In this document: positions 1 to 8,838 of the stretch, piece by piece | Layout of the letters: each line of letters opens with the position of its first letter | Position numbering within the stretch: position 1 is the first letter of the stretch | Assembly: GCF_000442255.1 (NCBI RefSeq) | Contig: NZ_KE557273.1 | Span: forward strand, 614,662 to 678,661 | Direction of reading: 5' to 3' | Length of the DNA: 64,000 bases | From: Salipiger mucosus DSM 16094 | Lineage (GTDB): Bacteria; Pseudomonadota; Alphaproteobacteria; Rhodobacterales; Rhodobacteraceae | Position numbers and translations under genes: made by a program | The notes under the pieces: model-generated | What the model saw: only the letters and a program-made list of their open reading frames with translations | What the model was told of the DNA's origin: nothing | Databases searched by the model: none

Positions 1-49
1 AGAGCAGGCGCTGTTCGACGGTCCTGAGGTGATCGGTCTGTGCGGGCAT
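1..49 (-). CDS. 5' end of an unidentified gene, partial
   Basis: An ATG on the minus strand (49-47) is preceded by a good Shine-Dalgarno stretch (GGAAAGGAG, about 6 bp away). It opens a frame that reads MPAQTDHLRTVEQRLL and runs off the left edge. Sixteen residues are too few to name a family. The gene diverges from the Lrp/AsnC regulator at 178. Regulators of that family often control the divergent neighbour, commonly an amino-acid enzyme or exporter, but that is inference only. Confidence 0.5.
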   Translation of the reverse strand, partial: MPAQTDHLRTVEQRLL

Positions 50-177
50 GGGCGGTCTCCTTTCCGCAGATCCTAGCGCGTCGCGCGGGTGGAAACTCAC
101 CGTCTTCGACGATATTTCCGCAGGGGCGTGCCGGATTCCGGCGCCGGACCCGGAAAATGCGCTGGAATCCACTGCCC
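50..177. promoter_or_regulatory. divergent promoter region, partial gene / Lrp regulator
   Basis: This 128-bp gap separates two divergent starts and must hold both promoters. I see no convincing -35/-10 pair. Short dyads (GGTG-N6-CACC near 90-103, and CCGGATTCCGG) are the only symmetry, so no operator is claimed. Confidence 0.3.
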
Positions 178-642
178 ATGGCCAACGATCTCGACGACAT
201 CGACACCCGCATCCTGCACGAACTGCAGCGCGACGGGCGCCTCAGCCACCAGGATCTCAGCGCGCGCGTGGGCCTTTCGCCGTCGCCCTGCGCGCGGCGC
301 ATCCGCCGGCTCGAGGCCGAGGGCTACATCACCGGCTACAGCGCCCGCATCGACGAAACGCGGCTCGGTTTCGGCTTCAGCGTCTTCGTCTCGGTGCGGC
401 TCGACCGGCAGGTGGACGATCGGCTCGGGACCTTCGAGCGCAACGTCTCGCGCTGCCCCGAGATCGTGGACTGCTGGCTGATGACCGGCAGCTTCGACTA
501 CCTGCTGCGCGTGGCCGTGCGCGACCTCGACGAGTTCGAGCGTTTCCTCACCGGGCGGCTGACGCGCTTTGACGGGGTCGCCTCGCTGGAATCCTCGATC
601 CCCATCCGCCGGGTCAAGTACCAGTCGGCCCGCCTGGACTGA
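178..642 (+). CDS. Lrp/AsnC family transcriptional regulator
   Basis: The product is a 154-residue DNA-binding regulator of the feast/famine family. These respond to amino acids, form dimers to octamers and act in the cytoplasm. The N-terminus (LDDIDTRILHELQRDGRLS) is the classic start of the winged HTH, whose recognition helix includes VGLSPSPCARRI at about 30-42. A RAM/AsnC ligand-binding domain with the usual 'DCWLMTGSFDYLLRV' core follows at about 65-150. I chose the ATG at 178 because family members begin two to five residues before LDDID; an ATG at 157 is also in frame, and neither has a strong RBS. The gene is monocistronic and divergent from the partial gene at 1-49, its most likely target. 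The ligand is unknown. Confidence 0.85.
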   Translation: MANDLDDIDTRILHELQRDGRLSHQDLSARVGLSPSPCARRIRRLEAEGYITGYSARIDETRLGFGFSVFVSVRLDRQVDDRLGTFERNVSRCPEIVDCWLMTGSFDYLLRVAVRDLDEFERFLTGRLTRFDGVASLESSIPIRRVKYQSARLD

Positions 643-800
643 CGCGCCACGTCACGTCACCGACCCGCCTTGCGCTCTTGCACGGTCAGGCTACCTGCCT
701 CCATCATCGCGGCGACGGCCCCGGCACGGGATCGGGGCGCGACGACGAACACCAGACGGGCGGCAAAGGGCGACGACAGCCCCAGGCGGAGCACGGCAAC
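643..800. other. intergenic region before the RND operon
   Basis: This 158-bp gap lies between the Lrp stop and the membrane-fusion gene. A GGAG at about 788-791 is the ribosome binding site for the ATG at 801. No clear promoter, terminator or repeat is visible; the efflux promoter presumably lies here. Confidence 0.35.
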
Positions 801-2015
801 ATGACATCATCTGACGGGCAGGACGCCCAGACAGGGCAGGGCGGCCTGCGCTTCGAGAGCGACCGGGGCGCCTCGCGCTCGATCTGGATCGCGAGCGCCC
901 TGCTGCTCGCCATCGTGCTGTGGATGGGCAGCGGCTTCGTCTTCCCCAGCGAGGAGGAGACGGCCGAGGCCTCGCAGGGCGTCGAGGTTCAGCCGCCGGC
1001 GGTGCGCGTGCGCGCCTCCACCGCCGAGGCGGTCACGCTGACCTTCGGCGCCGAGGGCCAGGCGCTGCCCGAGCGCGACACCGAGGTGCGCGCCGAGGCC
1101 TCGGGCACCGTCGTTCGCCTGCCAGCGCGCAAGGGCGAGCCGGTGGAGCAGGGCGCGGTCATCGCCGAGCTCTCCTCGCAGCAGGCCCAGGCGACGCTGG
1201 AGCAGGCCCGCGAGGAAGAGGCCCGCGCGCAGCGCGAGTTCGACAACGCGAGCCAGCTTCTCGAGCGCGGCGTCGCCACGGTCGACCGCGTGGCCCAGGC
1301 CCGCGCGACGCTGGCCGCCGCAGAGGCGCAGGTCGCCTCGGCCGAGCAGGCGCTCGAGGACCTGACCGTCGTGGCGCCCTTCGCCGGCCGCATCGAGCGG
1401 CTTCCGATCAACGAGGGCGAATACGTGGCCTCCGGCGACGAGGTCGCGCGGATCGTCGACAACGACCCGCTGACCGTCGCCATCCAGGTGCCGCAACAGG
1501 CGCTGAACCGCATCCGGACCGGGCAGGCCGCGCAGGTGCGCTTCATCACCGGGCAGACCCGCGAGGGCACGGTCACCTTCGTCGGCACCGCCGCCGCCTC
1601 CGAGACGCGCACCTTCCTGACCGAGATCGAGGTCGCCAATCCCGAGGGCGACATTCCCGCCGGCGTCTCGGCCGAGATCACCATCCCCACGGGGCAGGCC
1701 GAGGCGCATTTCGTGCGCCCCTCGGTCGTGTCGCTGAACCCCGAGGGCGAGATCGGCATCAAGACCGTCGAAGGGGATCGCGTCCGCTTCCACCCGGTCG
1801 AGATCGTCAAGGCCGAGGTCTCGGGCGTCTGGGCCACCGGGCTGCCGGAAAACGCGCAGATCATCACGGTCGGGCAGGGCTTCGTCCGCGAGGGCGAGAC
1901 CGTCCGCGCCCGGCCCGCCGAGGACGAGGACACCGGCGAGGCCGCCGAGGCGCCGGAGTCGGGCGCCGCGCAGGCAACCCTGCCGGAGGACACCGAGACG
2001 GAGGCGCAGCCGTGA
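801..2015 (+). CDS. RND efflux periplasmic adaptor (membrane fusion protein)
   Basis: This 404-residue adaptor links an inner-membrane RND pump to an outer-membrane channel. One N-terminal membrane anchor (about 27-48, IASALLLAIVLWMGSGF) is followed by the first half of a lipoyl domain (VVRLPARKGEPVEQGAVIAEL), a Gln/Glu/Ala-rich coiled-coil hairpin (about 130-190), the second lipoyl half (VVAPFAGRIERLPINEGEYV) and beta-barrel domains. The C-terminal 40 residues are an acidic Glu/Asp/Ala tail. The ATG at 801 has GGAG 9 bp upstream; in-frame codons further upstream lack the membrane anchor context. It overlaps the pump gene by 4 bp (GTGA), so the two are co-translated. No outer-membrane channel gene is present. 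Substrates cannot be told from sequence. Confidence 0.9.
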   Translation: MTSSDGQDAQTGQGGLRFESDRGASRSIWIASALLLAIVLWMGSGFVFPSEEETAEASQGVEVQPPAVRVRASTAEAVTLTFGAEGQALPERDTEVRAEASGTVVRLPARKGEPVEQGAVIAELSSQQAQATLEQAREEEARAQREFDNASQLLERGVATVDRVAQARATLAAAEAQVASAEQALEDLTVVAPFAGRIERLPINEGEYVASGDEVARIVDNDPLTVAIQVPQQALNRIRTGQAAQVRFITGQTREGTVTFVGTAAASETRTFLTEIEVANPEGDIPAGVSAEITIPTGQAEAHFVRPSVVSLNPEGEIGIKTVEGDRVRFHPVEIVKAEVSGVWATGLPENAQIITVGQGFVREGETVRARPAEDEDTGEAAEAPESGAAQATLPEDTETEAQP

Positions 2016-5000
2016 ACGCGATCATCGACGCCGCCTTCTCGCGCAGCCGCGTCGTCACCATGCTGCTGGCCATGATCCTGGCCGTCGGCGTCGCGGCCTA
2101 CATCGCGATCCCCAAGGAGGCCAACCCCGAGGTCCCGCTGCCTCTGGTCTACGTCTCGACCGGCATCGACGGCATCAGCCCCACCGACGCCGAGCGCCTG
2201 CTGATCGAGCCGATGGAGGCCGAGTTCGGCGCCATCGAGGGGCTCGACCAGATGAACGCCGAGGCGGCCGAGGGCTTTGCCAGCGTGCAGCTCGAGTTCA
2301 CCGCGGGCGACGACATCGACGAGGCGCTCGACAAGGTGCGCGAGGCCGCCGACCGGGTGCAGAGCGATCTGCCCGCCGACGCCCGCGACCTGACCGTCAC
2401 CGAGATCAACACCGCGCTCTTCCCGATCATCACCGCCGTCCTGTCGGGGCCCTTGCCCGAGCGCACCCTCAACAATCTCGCCGAGACCACGCAGGACGAG
2501 CTCGAGGCGCTGCCCGGCGTGCTCGAGGTCGAGATCGGCGGCGAGCGCGAGGAATTCCTCGAGGTGCTGATCGACCCGACGGTCTTCCAGACCTACAACC
2601 TCAGCTTCGAGACGCTCATCAACCAGCTGCAGCGCAACAACCAGCTCATCGCCGCCGGCGCGATCGAGACCGGCGGCGGGCGCATCGTGCTCAAGGTGCC
2701 GGGTCTGATCCAGGACGTCGAGGACGTGATGCAGATGCCGGTCAAGGTCGACGGCGATACCGTCGTGACCTTCGGCGACGTGGCTTCGGTGCGGCGCACC
2801 TTCGAGGACCCCACCGGCTTTGCCCGCATCGACGGCCAGCCGGCGCTGGCGCTCGAGGTCACCAAGCGCTCGGGCGCCAACATCATCGAGACGGTGGCAG
2901 CAACCCGCGCGACCATCGAGGAGCTGCGCGCCGACTGGCCCGACAGCCTGCGGGTGACCTACCTGCAGGACCAGTCCGAGCAGGTCGAGACGCTGCTCTC
3001 GGACCTCGAGTCGAACGTCATCGCGGCGATCATCCTGGTGATGATCGTGATCGTCTTCGCGCTGGGCCTGCGCTCGGCCGTGCTGGTGGGCCTCGCGATC
3101 CCCGGCGCCTTCCTCGCCGGGGTCACGGCGATCTGGGCGATGGGGTTCACCATGAACATCGTGGTGCTCTTCGCGCTGATCCTCGTCGTCGGCATGCTGG
3201 TCGACGGCGCCATCGTCACGGTCGAGCTTGCCGACCGCCGCCTGCACGAGGGCGATCCGCCCAAGGTGGCCTACGCCCATGCGGCGAAACGCATGGCCTG
3301 GCCGATCATCGCCTCGACTTTCACCACGCTCAGCGTCTTCTTCCCGCTGCTGTTCTGGACGGGCATCATCGGCGAGTTCATGAAGTACCTGCCGATCACG
3401 GTGATCCTCACCCTGACGGCCTCGCTCTTCATGGCGCTGATCTTCATTCCCGTGGCGGGCGGCATCATCGGGCGCGGCCAGCCGCAGTCGGCCCGGGCCA
3501 AGGCGGCGCTGCATGCCGCCGAACACGGCGACCCGCGCGAGGTCGGCGGCATCACCGGCGCCTATGTCCGCCTGCTGGAACGCGCGATCCTGCGGCCCTG
3601 GGCGACCGTGGTGCTGGCGCTCGCGCTGCTCACGGGGGCCTTCGCCCTCTACGGCCAGTTCGGGCGCGGCATCTCGTTCTTCCCCTCGGTCGAGCCCGAG
3701 TTCATGCAGGTGCAGATCCGCGCCCGCGACAACCTCTCGATCTACGAGCGCGACGACATCGTCCGCCGTGTCGAGGAGCGCATCCTCGGCACCGAGGGCG
3801 TCGACAGCGTCTACGCCCGTTCGACCATGAGCGCGGGGCAGGGTGACGAGGACGTCATCGGCACGCTGCAGCTCGACCTGCTGGACTGGGACAAGCGCCG
3901 CAAGGCGGCCGAGATCGGCGCCGAGATCCGCGAGGACGTCTCGGACATCGCCGGCATCGACGTGCAGGTCGAGACCGAAAGCGGCGGGCCGAACAGCGGC
4001 AAGCCGGTCGTCCTGCGGCTCTTCGACAACTCCGAGACCGACCGCCGCGCGGCGGTCGAGGCCACGCTCTCGGCGATGGACCGGCTGGGCGGCTTCACCG
4101 ACGTGGTCGACACCCGCCCGCTGCCCGGCGTCGAGGTGGCGATCAACGTCGACCGCGCCGAGGCCGCGCGCTTCGGCGCCGACGTGAGCCTTCTGGGGCA
4201 GGCGATCCAGCTTCTGACGCAGGGCATCACCGTGACCGACTACCGCCCGGCGGATGCCGACGGCGAGCTTGACGTGCGGGTGCGCTTCCCCAGCGACGAA
4301 CGCTCGCTGGCCGAGCTGGGCAACCTGCGCGTGCCCACCACCTCGGGGCTGGTGCCGATCTCGAACTTCGTCTCCTTCGAGCCGGTCGAGCGGGTCGGCG
4401 TGATCCGCCGCATCGACGAGCGCCGCACCACCACGATCGAGGCCAACGTCGCGCCCGGGGTGCTGGTCAACGACCAGATCGCCGCGCTGCGCGGGGCGCT
4501 GGAAGAGGCCGACCTGCCCGAGGATGTCACCTGGGAATTCGGCGGCGAGGCCGAGGACCAGCAGGAATCCATGACCTTCCTCGCCACCGCCTTCGGCGCG
4601 GCCATCGTGCTGATGTTCACGACGCTGGTGCTGCAGTTCAACAGCTTCTTCCAGGCCACGGTGGTCATGAGCGCCATCGTCTTCTCGGTGGCGGGCGTGC
4701 TGCTGGGGCTGGTGGTCACCGGGCGGCCCTTCGGCATCGTCATGGGCGGCGTGGGGGTGATCGCCCTCGCGGGGATCGTGGTGAACAACAACATCGTGCT
4801 GATCGACACCTACAACGACCTGCGCCGCGAGGGGGCCTCGCCGCTCGAGGCGGCGCTGCGCACCGGCGCGCAGCGCCTGCGGCCGGTGGTGCTGACCTCG
4901 GTGACGACGGCGCTGGGGCTGATGCCCATGGTGATCGGGCTCAACATCGACTTCTTCCGCCGCGAGATCCTCTACGGCGCCCCCTCGACGCAGTACTGGA

Positions 5001-5134
5001 CCGAGCTGTCCAGCGCCATCGCCGGGGGGCTCGTGGTGGCCACCGTGCTGACGCTGGTGGTCACGCCCGCGATGCTCATGCTGCGCGAGCCGCGCGACCG
5101 GCGGGCCGTGGCGGGCACCCCCGCCTCGGCCTGA
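2012..5134 (+). CDS. RND family efflux transporter permease
   Basis: This 1040-residue inner-membrane proton-driven pump has the standard length and duplicated layout of the AcrB/CzcA superfamily: TM1 at 10-32, a large periplasmic loop, a TM bundle at about 330-530, a second large loop and a TM bundle at about 860-1025. TM4 reads VVGMLVDGAIVTVE. It therefore has one Asp followed by Gly and a downstream Glu, as in the metal-type 'VDGAVV..E' motif, not the paired Asp of AcrB. The second half has the GIVVNNNIVLID motif at the TM10 position. The start is GTG at 2012, overlapping the adaptor stop. Substrate class (drug, metal or other) is open. Confidence 0.9.
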   Translation: MNAIIDAAFSRSRVVTMLLAMILAVGVAAYIAIPKEANPEVPLPLVYVSTGIDGISPTDAERLLIEPMEAEFGAIEGLDQMNAEAAEGFASVQLEFTAGDDIDEALDKVREAADRVQSDLPADARDLTVTEINTALFPIITAVLSGPLPERTLNNLAETTQDELEALPGVLEVEIGGEREEFLEVLIDPTVFQTYNLSFETLINQLQRNNQLIAAGAIETGGGRIVLKVPGLIQDVEDVMQMPVKVDGDTVVTFGDVASVRRTFEDPTGFARIDGQPALALEVTKRSGANIIETVAATRATIEELRADWPDSLRVTYLQDQSEQVETLLSDLESNVIAAIILVMIVIVFALGLRSAVLVGLAIPGAFLAGVTAIWAMGFTMNIVVLFALILVVGMLVDGAIVTVELADRRLHEGDPPKVAYAHAAKRMAWPIIASTFTTLSVFFPLLFWTGIIGEFMKYLPITVILTLTASLFMALIFIPVAGGIIGRGQPQSARAKAALHAAEHGDPREVGGITGAYVRLLERAILRPWATVVLALALLTGAFALYGQFGRGISFFPSVEPEFMQVQIRARDNLSIYERDDIVRRVEERILGTEGVDSVYARSTMSAGQGDEDVIGTLQLDLLDWDKRRKAAEIGAEIREDVSDIAGIDVQVETESGGPNSGKPVVLRLFDNSETDRRAAVEATLSAMDRLGGFTDVVDTRPLPGVEVAINVDRAEAARFGADVSLLGQAIQLLTQGITVTDYRPADADGELDVRVRFPSDERSLAELGNLRVPTTSGLVPISNFVSFEPVERVGVIRRIDERRTTTIEANVAPGVLVNDQIAALRGALEEADLPEDVTWEFGGEAEDQQESMTFLATAFGAAIVLMFTTLVLQFNSFFQATVVMSAIVFSVAGVLLGLVVTGRPFGIVMGGVGVIALAGIVVNNNIVLIDTYNDLRREGASPLEAALRTGAQRLRPVVLTSVTTALGLMPMVIGLNIDFFRREILYGAPSTQYWTELSSAIAGGLVVATVLTLVVTPAMLMLREPRDRRAVAGTPASA

Positions 5135-5142
5135 GCGCTCAG
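5131..5142. terminator. possible bidirectional hairpin between convergent genes
   Basis: CTGAGCGCTCAG is a perfect 12-bp palindrome that holds the RND stop (5132-5134) and the SDR stop (5139-5141, minus strand). It lacks a T-run, so terminator function is tentative. Confidence 0.3.
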
Positions 5143-5876
5143 AGCGTGAGGCCGCCGTTGGCGTGGATGCTCTGCCCGGTGACGTAGCCCGCGGGCGCCG
5201 AGAGCAGGAAACGCGCCAGCGCGGCGACCTCGTCGCGCTGGCCGACGCGCGCCATGGGGATGCCGGCGGTGACCTGCTCCCACTGCGCCGGGGTCAGCGA
5301 CGAGGGCGTGCCCGGCTCCTTCTCGATGAAACCCGGCACCACCGCGTTCACCGTGATCCCGCGCGGCGCGAGGTTGGCCGCGATCACGCGCACCTGCGCC
5401 TCGAGCGCCGCCTTGGCGGGGGCCGTGGGCAGGTAGCTGTGGGTCTTGGCCCTGTGCGCCCCGAAGGCGCTGACGCAGACGATGCGCCCGCGCCGGTCCT
5501 CGAGCCGCGGCGAGAGCATCGCGCAGAGCCGGTGAAAGGCCACCGGCATGGCCGCCAGCGCCGTGGCCAGCGGCTCGTGCGGGGTGTCGTCGATCTTGCC
5601 CAGCTTGGCGTAGCCCGCGGCGAAGGTCAGCCCCGTGAGCGGCCCCGCCTGCTGTCCGGCCCAGTCCTCGACCGCCGCGAAGAGGCCCGCGTCCTCGGTC
5701 CGCCCGAGGCAGGTCTCGACCTCGGCGCCCTCGACCCGGCAGGCCTCGGCCACGCCGGCGAGCCGCTCTGCGTTCGAGCCGGTGTGCAGCAGCAGCGAGA
5801 CGCCGGGCCCGGCCAGCTGCCGCGCCAGCGCGGCGCCGATGCCCGATCCCGAACCGATGATGACATGGCGTTCCAC
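5139..5876 (-). CDS. SDR family protein lacking the canonical catalytic Tyr
   Basis: This protein of about 245 residues has a Rossmann fold of the short-chain dehydrogenase/reductase family. The cofactor loop GSGSGIG sits at the N-terminus, and the C-terminal part has NAVVPGFI and GYVTGQSIHANGG, typical of classical SDRs. The active-site segment departs from YxxxK: the Lys that precedes AALE is preceded by PTAPA, so Thr occupies the Tyr position, although a Tyr lies three residues earlier (SYLPTAPAK). It may be catalytically altered. I prefer GTG at 5876, because AGGAG lies 7 bp upstream; the TTG at 5882 is too close to it. The gene lies 25 bp behind the GntR gene on the same strand, so the two form an operon. 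Substrate unknown. Confidence 0.75.
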   Translation of the reverse strand: MERHVIIGSGSGIGAALARQLAGPGVSLLLHTGSNAERLAGVAEACRVEGAEVETCLGRTEDAGLFAAVEDWAGQQAGPLTGLTFAAGYAKLGKIDDTPHEPLATALAAMPVAFHRLCAMLSPRLEDRRGRIVCVSAFGAHRAKTHSYLPTAPAKAALEAQVRVIAANLAPRGITVNAVVPGFIEKEPGTPSSLTPAQWEQVTAGIPMARVGQRDEVAALARFLLSAPAGYVTGQSIHANGGLTL

Positions 5877-5901
5877 GGGCAATCTCCTCGCGTGTCTGTG
5901 G

Positions 5902-6597
5902 TCAGGCCGAGGACAGGGTGTGAACGTGGCCGTAGGCGGCCTTGATCGCGGCGACGATGTCCTCGTTGCGGTGCAGGATATGCTCGCGCATCGCCTCGGT
6001 CGCCGCCTCCCTGTCGCGCCGCCGCACCGCCTCGAGGATCTCGAGATGCTGGCGCTGCGTCGTCTCGCGCCGGCCGTCCATGGCGATCCAGCGCACCAGG
6101 TGGATGCGGTCGTTGAGGTTCGCCATGGTCCTGCGCAGCACCTCGTTCCCGGCCAGCCGCGCCAGCCCGTCGTGAAAGCCGATGTCCAGCTCGATCAGCC
6201 GGTCGACCGAGGCATCGGGCGATTCCGCCATGCTCTCGCGCAGGAACGCGTCCAGCGCGTCGAGCCCGTCCTCGGTGGCGCGGTCGCAGGCCAGCCGCAC
6301 CAGCGAGCATTCGATCTCGGTGCGCGCCTCGAAGAGGTCGCGGATCTTGGCGGTCTCGAGGTCCGGCACGGAAAAGCCGCGCCCGCGGTCCTCCAGCAGC
6401 CCCTCGGCCACGAGCCGGTTCAGCGCCTCGCGCAGGGGCGTGCGGCTGATGCTCAACTCCCCGGCAAGCACCACCTCGTTGATCTTCTGGTTGGGCGTGA
6501 AGCCGAAGCGCAGCAACCGGTCGCGCAGCATCCGGTAGGCCCGCTGCGCCGAGGATGCGGTGCGGCCGTCGGGTCTGGCATCGCTGCGTTCGGCCAT
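5902..6597 (-). CDS. GntR family regulator, FadR/FCD subfamily (module A regulator)
   Basis: This is a 231-residue repressor or activator. The N-terminal winged HTH (about 15-80) carries the GntR signature ELSISRTPLREALNRLVAEGLL. The all-helical FCD ligand domain (about 95-220) has the metal/carboxylate-binding pattern with the D..FH motif (LDIGFHDGLARLAGN) and late His residues. The ATG at 6597 is preceded by GGAAGGAGC, a strong RBS. It diverges from the AspDH-AcnX operon across a region with a TTGTATACAA operator (6715-6724). The same operator recurs at 10206-10227 and 14851-14872, both inside module A, so this protein is the best candidate to control all three promoters. FCD regulators usually bind a carboxylate substrate or intermediate of the pathway. 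Confidence 0.87.
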   Translation of the reverse strand: MAERSDARPDGRTASSAQRAYRMLRDRLLRFGFTPNQKINEVVLAGELSISRTPLREALNRLVAEGLLEDRGRGFSVPDLETAKIRDLFEARTEIECSLVRLACDRATEDGLDALDAFLRESMAESPDASVDRLIELDIGFHDGLARLAGNEVLRRTMANLNDRIHLVRWIAMDGRRETTQRQHLEILEAVRRRDREAATEAMREHILHRNEDIVAAIKAAYGHVHTLSSA

Positions 6598-6714
6598 TTT
6601 GCGCTCCTTCCGGTCAAGACATCCGGCAACCTACCCGGTGGCGCGATTCCGCGTCAACGCGATGCTGCATCGCGGCGGCTGCAGCGCGGCAGGCGATCAC
6701 CCTTGCGCCGTTAC

Positions 6715-6736
6715 TTGTATACAAATACGAATACAG
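6715..6736. promoter_or_regulatory. predicted GntR operator, copy 1
   Basis: TTGTATACAA (6715-6724) is a perfect palindrome fitting the TNGTNNNACNA type bound by FCD-GntR proteins. The core GTATACA (6717-6723) is followed by GAATACA at 6729-6735, exactly 12 bp later. It lies 24-45 bp before the AspDH start and opposite the GntR gene, so it can autoregulate. Copies 2 and 3 have the same 12-bp geometry. Confidence 0.7.
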
Positions 6737-6760
6737 AGAAGGCATCAAGGGGGTTTGGGC

Positions 6761-7570
6761 ATGACGGCAATCGTTCTGGGCGGCTTCGGCAACGTGGGCC
6801 AGCAGATCGCGGCGCGGCTGGCCGAGACCGGCGACACCCGCATCGAGATCGTGGCCATCGCGGCGCGCGACCACGACAAGGCCCGCAAGGCGGCGGCGAA
6901 GCTGGGCCTCGACGTGCCGGTGATCGACGCGGCCGAGGCGCCGGACCACGACGCGGTGCTCGTGGAATGCGCCACCTACGAGGGCTTCCGCGACGTGGTC
7001 GAGCCCACGCTGCGCGCGGGCGGTCATGTCATCGCCATCAGCGTCGGCGCGCTGGGCGCGAACCTCGACCTGATCGACCTCACCGAGCAATCGGGCGCCA
7101 CGCTGCAGATCGCCGGCGGCACGCTGCCCGGGCTCGACATCCTGCGCGCCGCGCGCGAGGGCGAGATCCGCTCGGTGCGGCTCACCTCGCATATCCATCC
7201 CGCCTCGCTGGCCAAGGAGCCCTACATCCACGACAACGGCATCGACCTCGGCCCCGCCGACACCACGCCGGTGCCGATCTTCGAGGGCTCCGCGCGCGAG
7301 GCCGCGCGGCATTTCCCGCGCCATTTCAACGTGGCGGTGACGCTGGGGCTGGCGGGGATCGGGCTGGACGCGACCGAGGTGCGCATCCGCGCCGACGGCA
7401 CGCTGCCCGGCGCGCGCCACACGCTCGCGGTGGACTCCGACGCGGTGCAGCTCGAGATGCACTCGCAGAACTTCCCCTCGCCGCGCAACAACCGCACCAG
7501 CCGGATCGTCTCGCAAAGCATCCTCGCCGCGCTGCGCCGTCTCGACGGCGGGCTGCAGGTGGGCAGCTGA
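6761..7570 (+). CDS. aspartate dehydrogenase-like NAD(P)-dependent enzyme
   Basis: This 269-residue protein matches the usual length of the L-aspartate dehydrogenase (NadX/DUF108) family. Those enzymes interconvert aspartate and iminoaspartate with NAD(P) and ammonia. It has an N-terminal nucleotide fold with GGFGNVGQQIA (about 7-17), the family's SVGALGA segment in mid-protein, and a C-terminal half with FPRHFNVAVTLGLAGIG and NFPSPRNNRTSRI. It is the first gene of an operon with AcnX (stop and next start 2 bp apart). There is no NadA or NadB nearby, so a role in NAD synthesis is unlikely. A catabolic amino- or imino-dicarboxylate substrate fits the context better. The ATG at 6761 directly follows the operator region. 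Confidence 0.8.
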   Translation: MTAIVLGGFGNVGQQIAARLAETGDTRIEIVAIAARDHDKARKAAAKLGLDVPVIDAAEAPDHDAVLVECATYEGFRDVVEPTLRAGGHVIAISVGALGANLDLIDLTEQSGATLQIAGGTLPGLDILRAAREGEIRSVRLTSHIHPASLAKEPYIHDNGIDLGPADTTPVPIFEGSAREAARHFPRHFNVAVTLGLAGIGLDATEVRIRADGTLPGARHTLAVDSDAVQLEMHSQNFPSPRNNRTSRIVSQSILAALRRLDGGLQVGS

Positions 7571-7572
7571 CC

Positions 7573-8838
7573 ATGCACCTGAGCGAGCGCGACCGCGCCC
7601 TGCTGGACGGCGCCGAGGGCGAAGCCGCACGACAGGCCATGGCCGCGCTCGTGCAACTGGCCGAGGCCTACGACGCGCCCGACATGGTCGACATCGGCTA
7701 TGCCCATGTCCACGCGGGCATGGCGCTCTACAAGGGCGACGTCGAACTGATCGAGAGCGTCGCGGGGCAGGGCGCGCGCATGGCGGTGCCGGTCTCGACC
7801 AACATCGCGAATGCCGACATGGGCGACTGGGCCTCGACCGGCGCGCCGGACAGCCTCGGGAAGCTGCAGAAGCGCGCCGAGGCCGCCCACCGCGCCATGG
7901 GCAGCGCGACCAGCTTCACCTGCACGCCCTACTGGGCGGGGCACTGGCCGACCTGGAACATGCACATCGCCTCGATCGAGAGCGGCGTGACGGTCTTTGC
8001 CAACTCGGTGCTGGGCGCGCGGTCGAACCGCGACGGCTTCTTCGCGACCTATGCCGGGATCACCGGGCGCTACCCGCGCTTCGGTCTGCACCTCGACGAG
8101 AACCGCCGCCCGACGCATCGCGTGCAGGTCACCGCGCGCCCGCGCGGAACGGCGGATTTCACCGCTTTGGGCTATGCCGTGGGGCGGGCCGTCACCAACG
8201 GCGTGCCGCTGATCGCGGGGCTGGACCGGCGCCCCGACCTCGACGAGCTGGACGCGCTGGGCGTCGGCATGGCGACCTCGGGCGGCGTCGCGATGTTCGT
8301 GATCCCGGGCGTCACGCCGCCCTTCGGCCCCGAGGCCGACGGCGCGGGCCTGCCAGAGGCCGAGGTGGACGAGGGCGCGCTCGCCGGCATCTTCGGCGAG
8401 TTCAGCACCGGCGACGAGACCGGCTTCGACCTGGTGCACCTGGGCTGCCCGCATGCCTCCTTCGAGGAGATGAAGCACTACGCCCGCCTGCTCGAGGGCC
8501 GCCGCGTGGCCGATGGTGTCGAGGTCTGGATCACCACCAACCGCGTCGTGCGCCAGATGGCGCGCGAGGCCGGGCTGCTCGCGCCCATGCTGGCGGCGGG
8601 GGCGAAGGTGGTTTCGGACACCTGCCCGATTTCGTGCCATTTCGCCTGCACCTGCTCGCCCGACCCGGCGCTCGGGGTCGAGCCGCCGAAGATCCGCACG
8701 ATCCTCGTCGATTCCGCCAAGCAGGCGCATTACGTCCGCGACATGATCCAGTGCCCGACGTTGCTGACCACAAGCGAGCTTGCGGTCGAGTCGGCCTGCA
8801 CCGGGCGCTTCCATCCCCGGCCGCGCCGCAATGACTGA
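7573..8838 (+). CDS. aconitase X catalytic (large) subunit
   Basis: This 421-residue Fe-S lyase of the AcnX branch of the aconitase superfamily performs dehydration. Characterised members act on cis-3-hydroxy-L-proline or mevalonate 5-phosphate. Visible signatures are YAHVHAGMALYKGD near the N-terminus, VPVSTNIANAD, and the Cys-rich segment SDTCPISCHFACTC (about 353-366) expected to ligate the cluster. The small subunit is encoded separately and overlaps by 8 bp, which makes this the two-subunit type. The partner genes (AspDH, TctCBA, PrpD) match neither the hydroxyproline nor the mevalonate pathway, so the substrate may be a different hydroxy acid. Confidence 0.88.
   Translation: MHLSERDRALLDGAEGEAARQAMAALVQLAEAYDAPDMVDIGYAHVHAGMALYKGDVELIESVAGQGARMAVPVSTNIANADMGDWASTGAPDSLGKLQKRAEAAHRAMGSATSFTCTPYWAGHWPTWNMHIASIESGVTVFANSVLGARSNRDGFFATYAGITGRYPRFGLHLDENRRPTHRVQVTARPRGTADFTALGYAVGRAVTNGVPLIAGLDRRPDLDELDALGVGMATSGGVAMFVIPGVTPPFGPEADGAGLPEAEVDEGALAGIFGEFSTGDETGFDLVHLGCPHASFEEMKHYARLLEGRRVADGVEVWITTNRVVRQMAREAGLLAPMLAAGAKVVSDTCPISCHFACTCSPDPALGVEPPKIRTILVDSAKQAHYVRDMIQCPTLLTTSELAVESACTGRFHPRPRRND

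Noticed and set aside
920-2011. Open frame running upstream of the RND pump in the same frame
   Set aside because: It overlaps the adaptor gene throughout, is Arg/Gly-rich shadow sequence, and the pump homology begins at the GTG 2012 with a coupled overlap.
989-3526. Very long antisense open frame across the RND genes
   Set aside because: Its composition (His/Arg/Asp-rich, no domains) is that of a high-GC shadow frame; the sense strand encodes clear family proteins.
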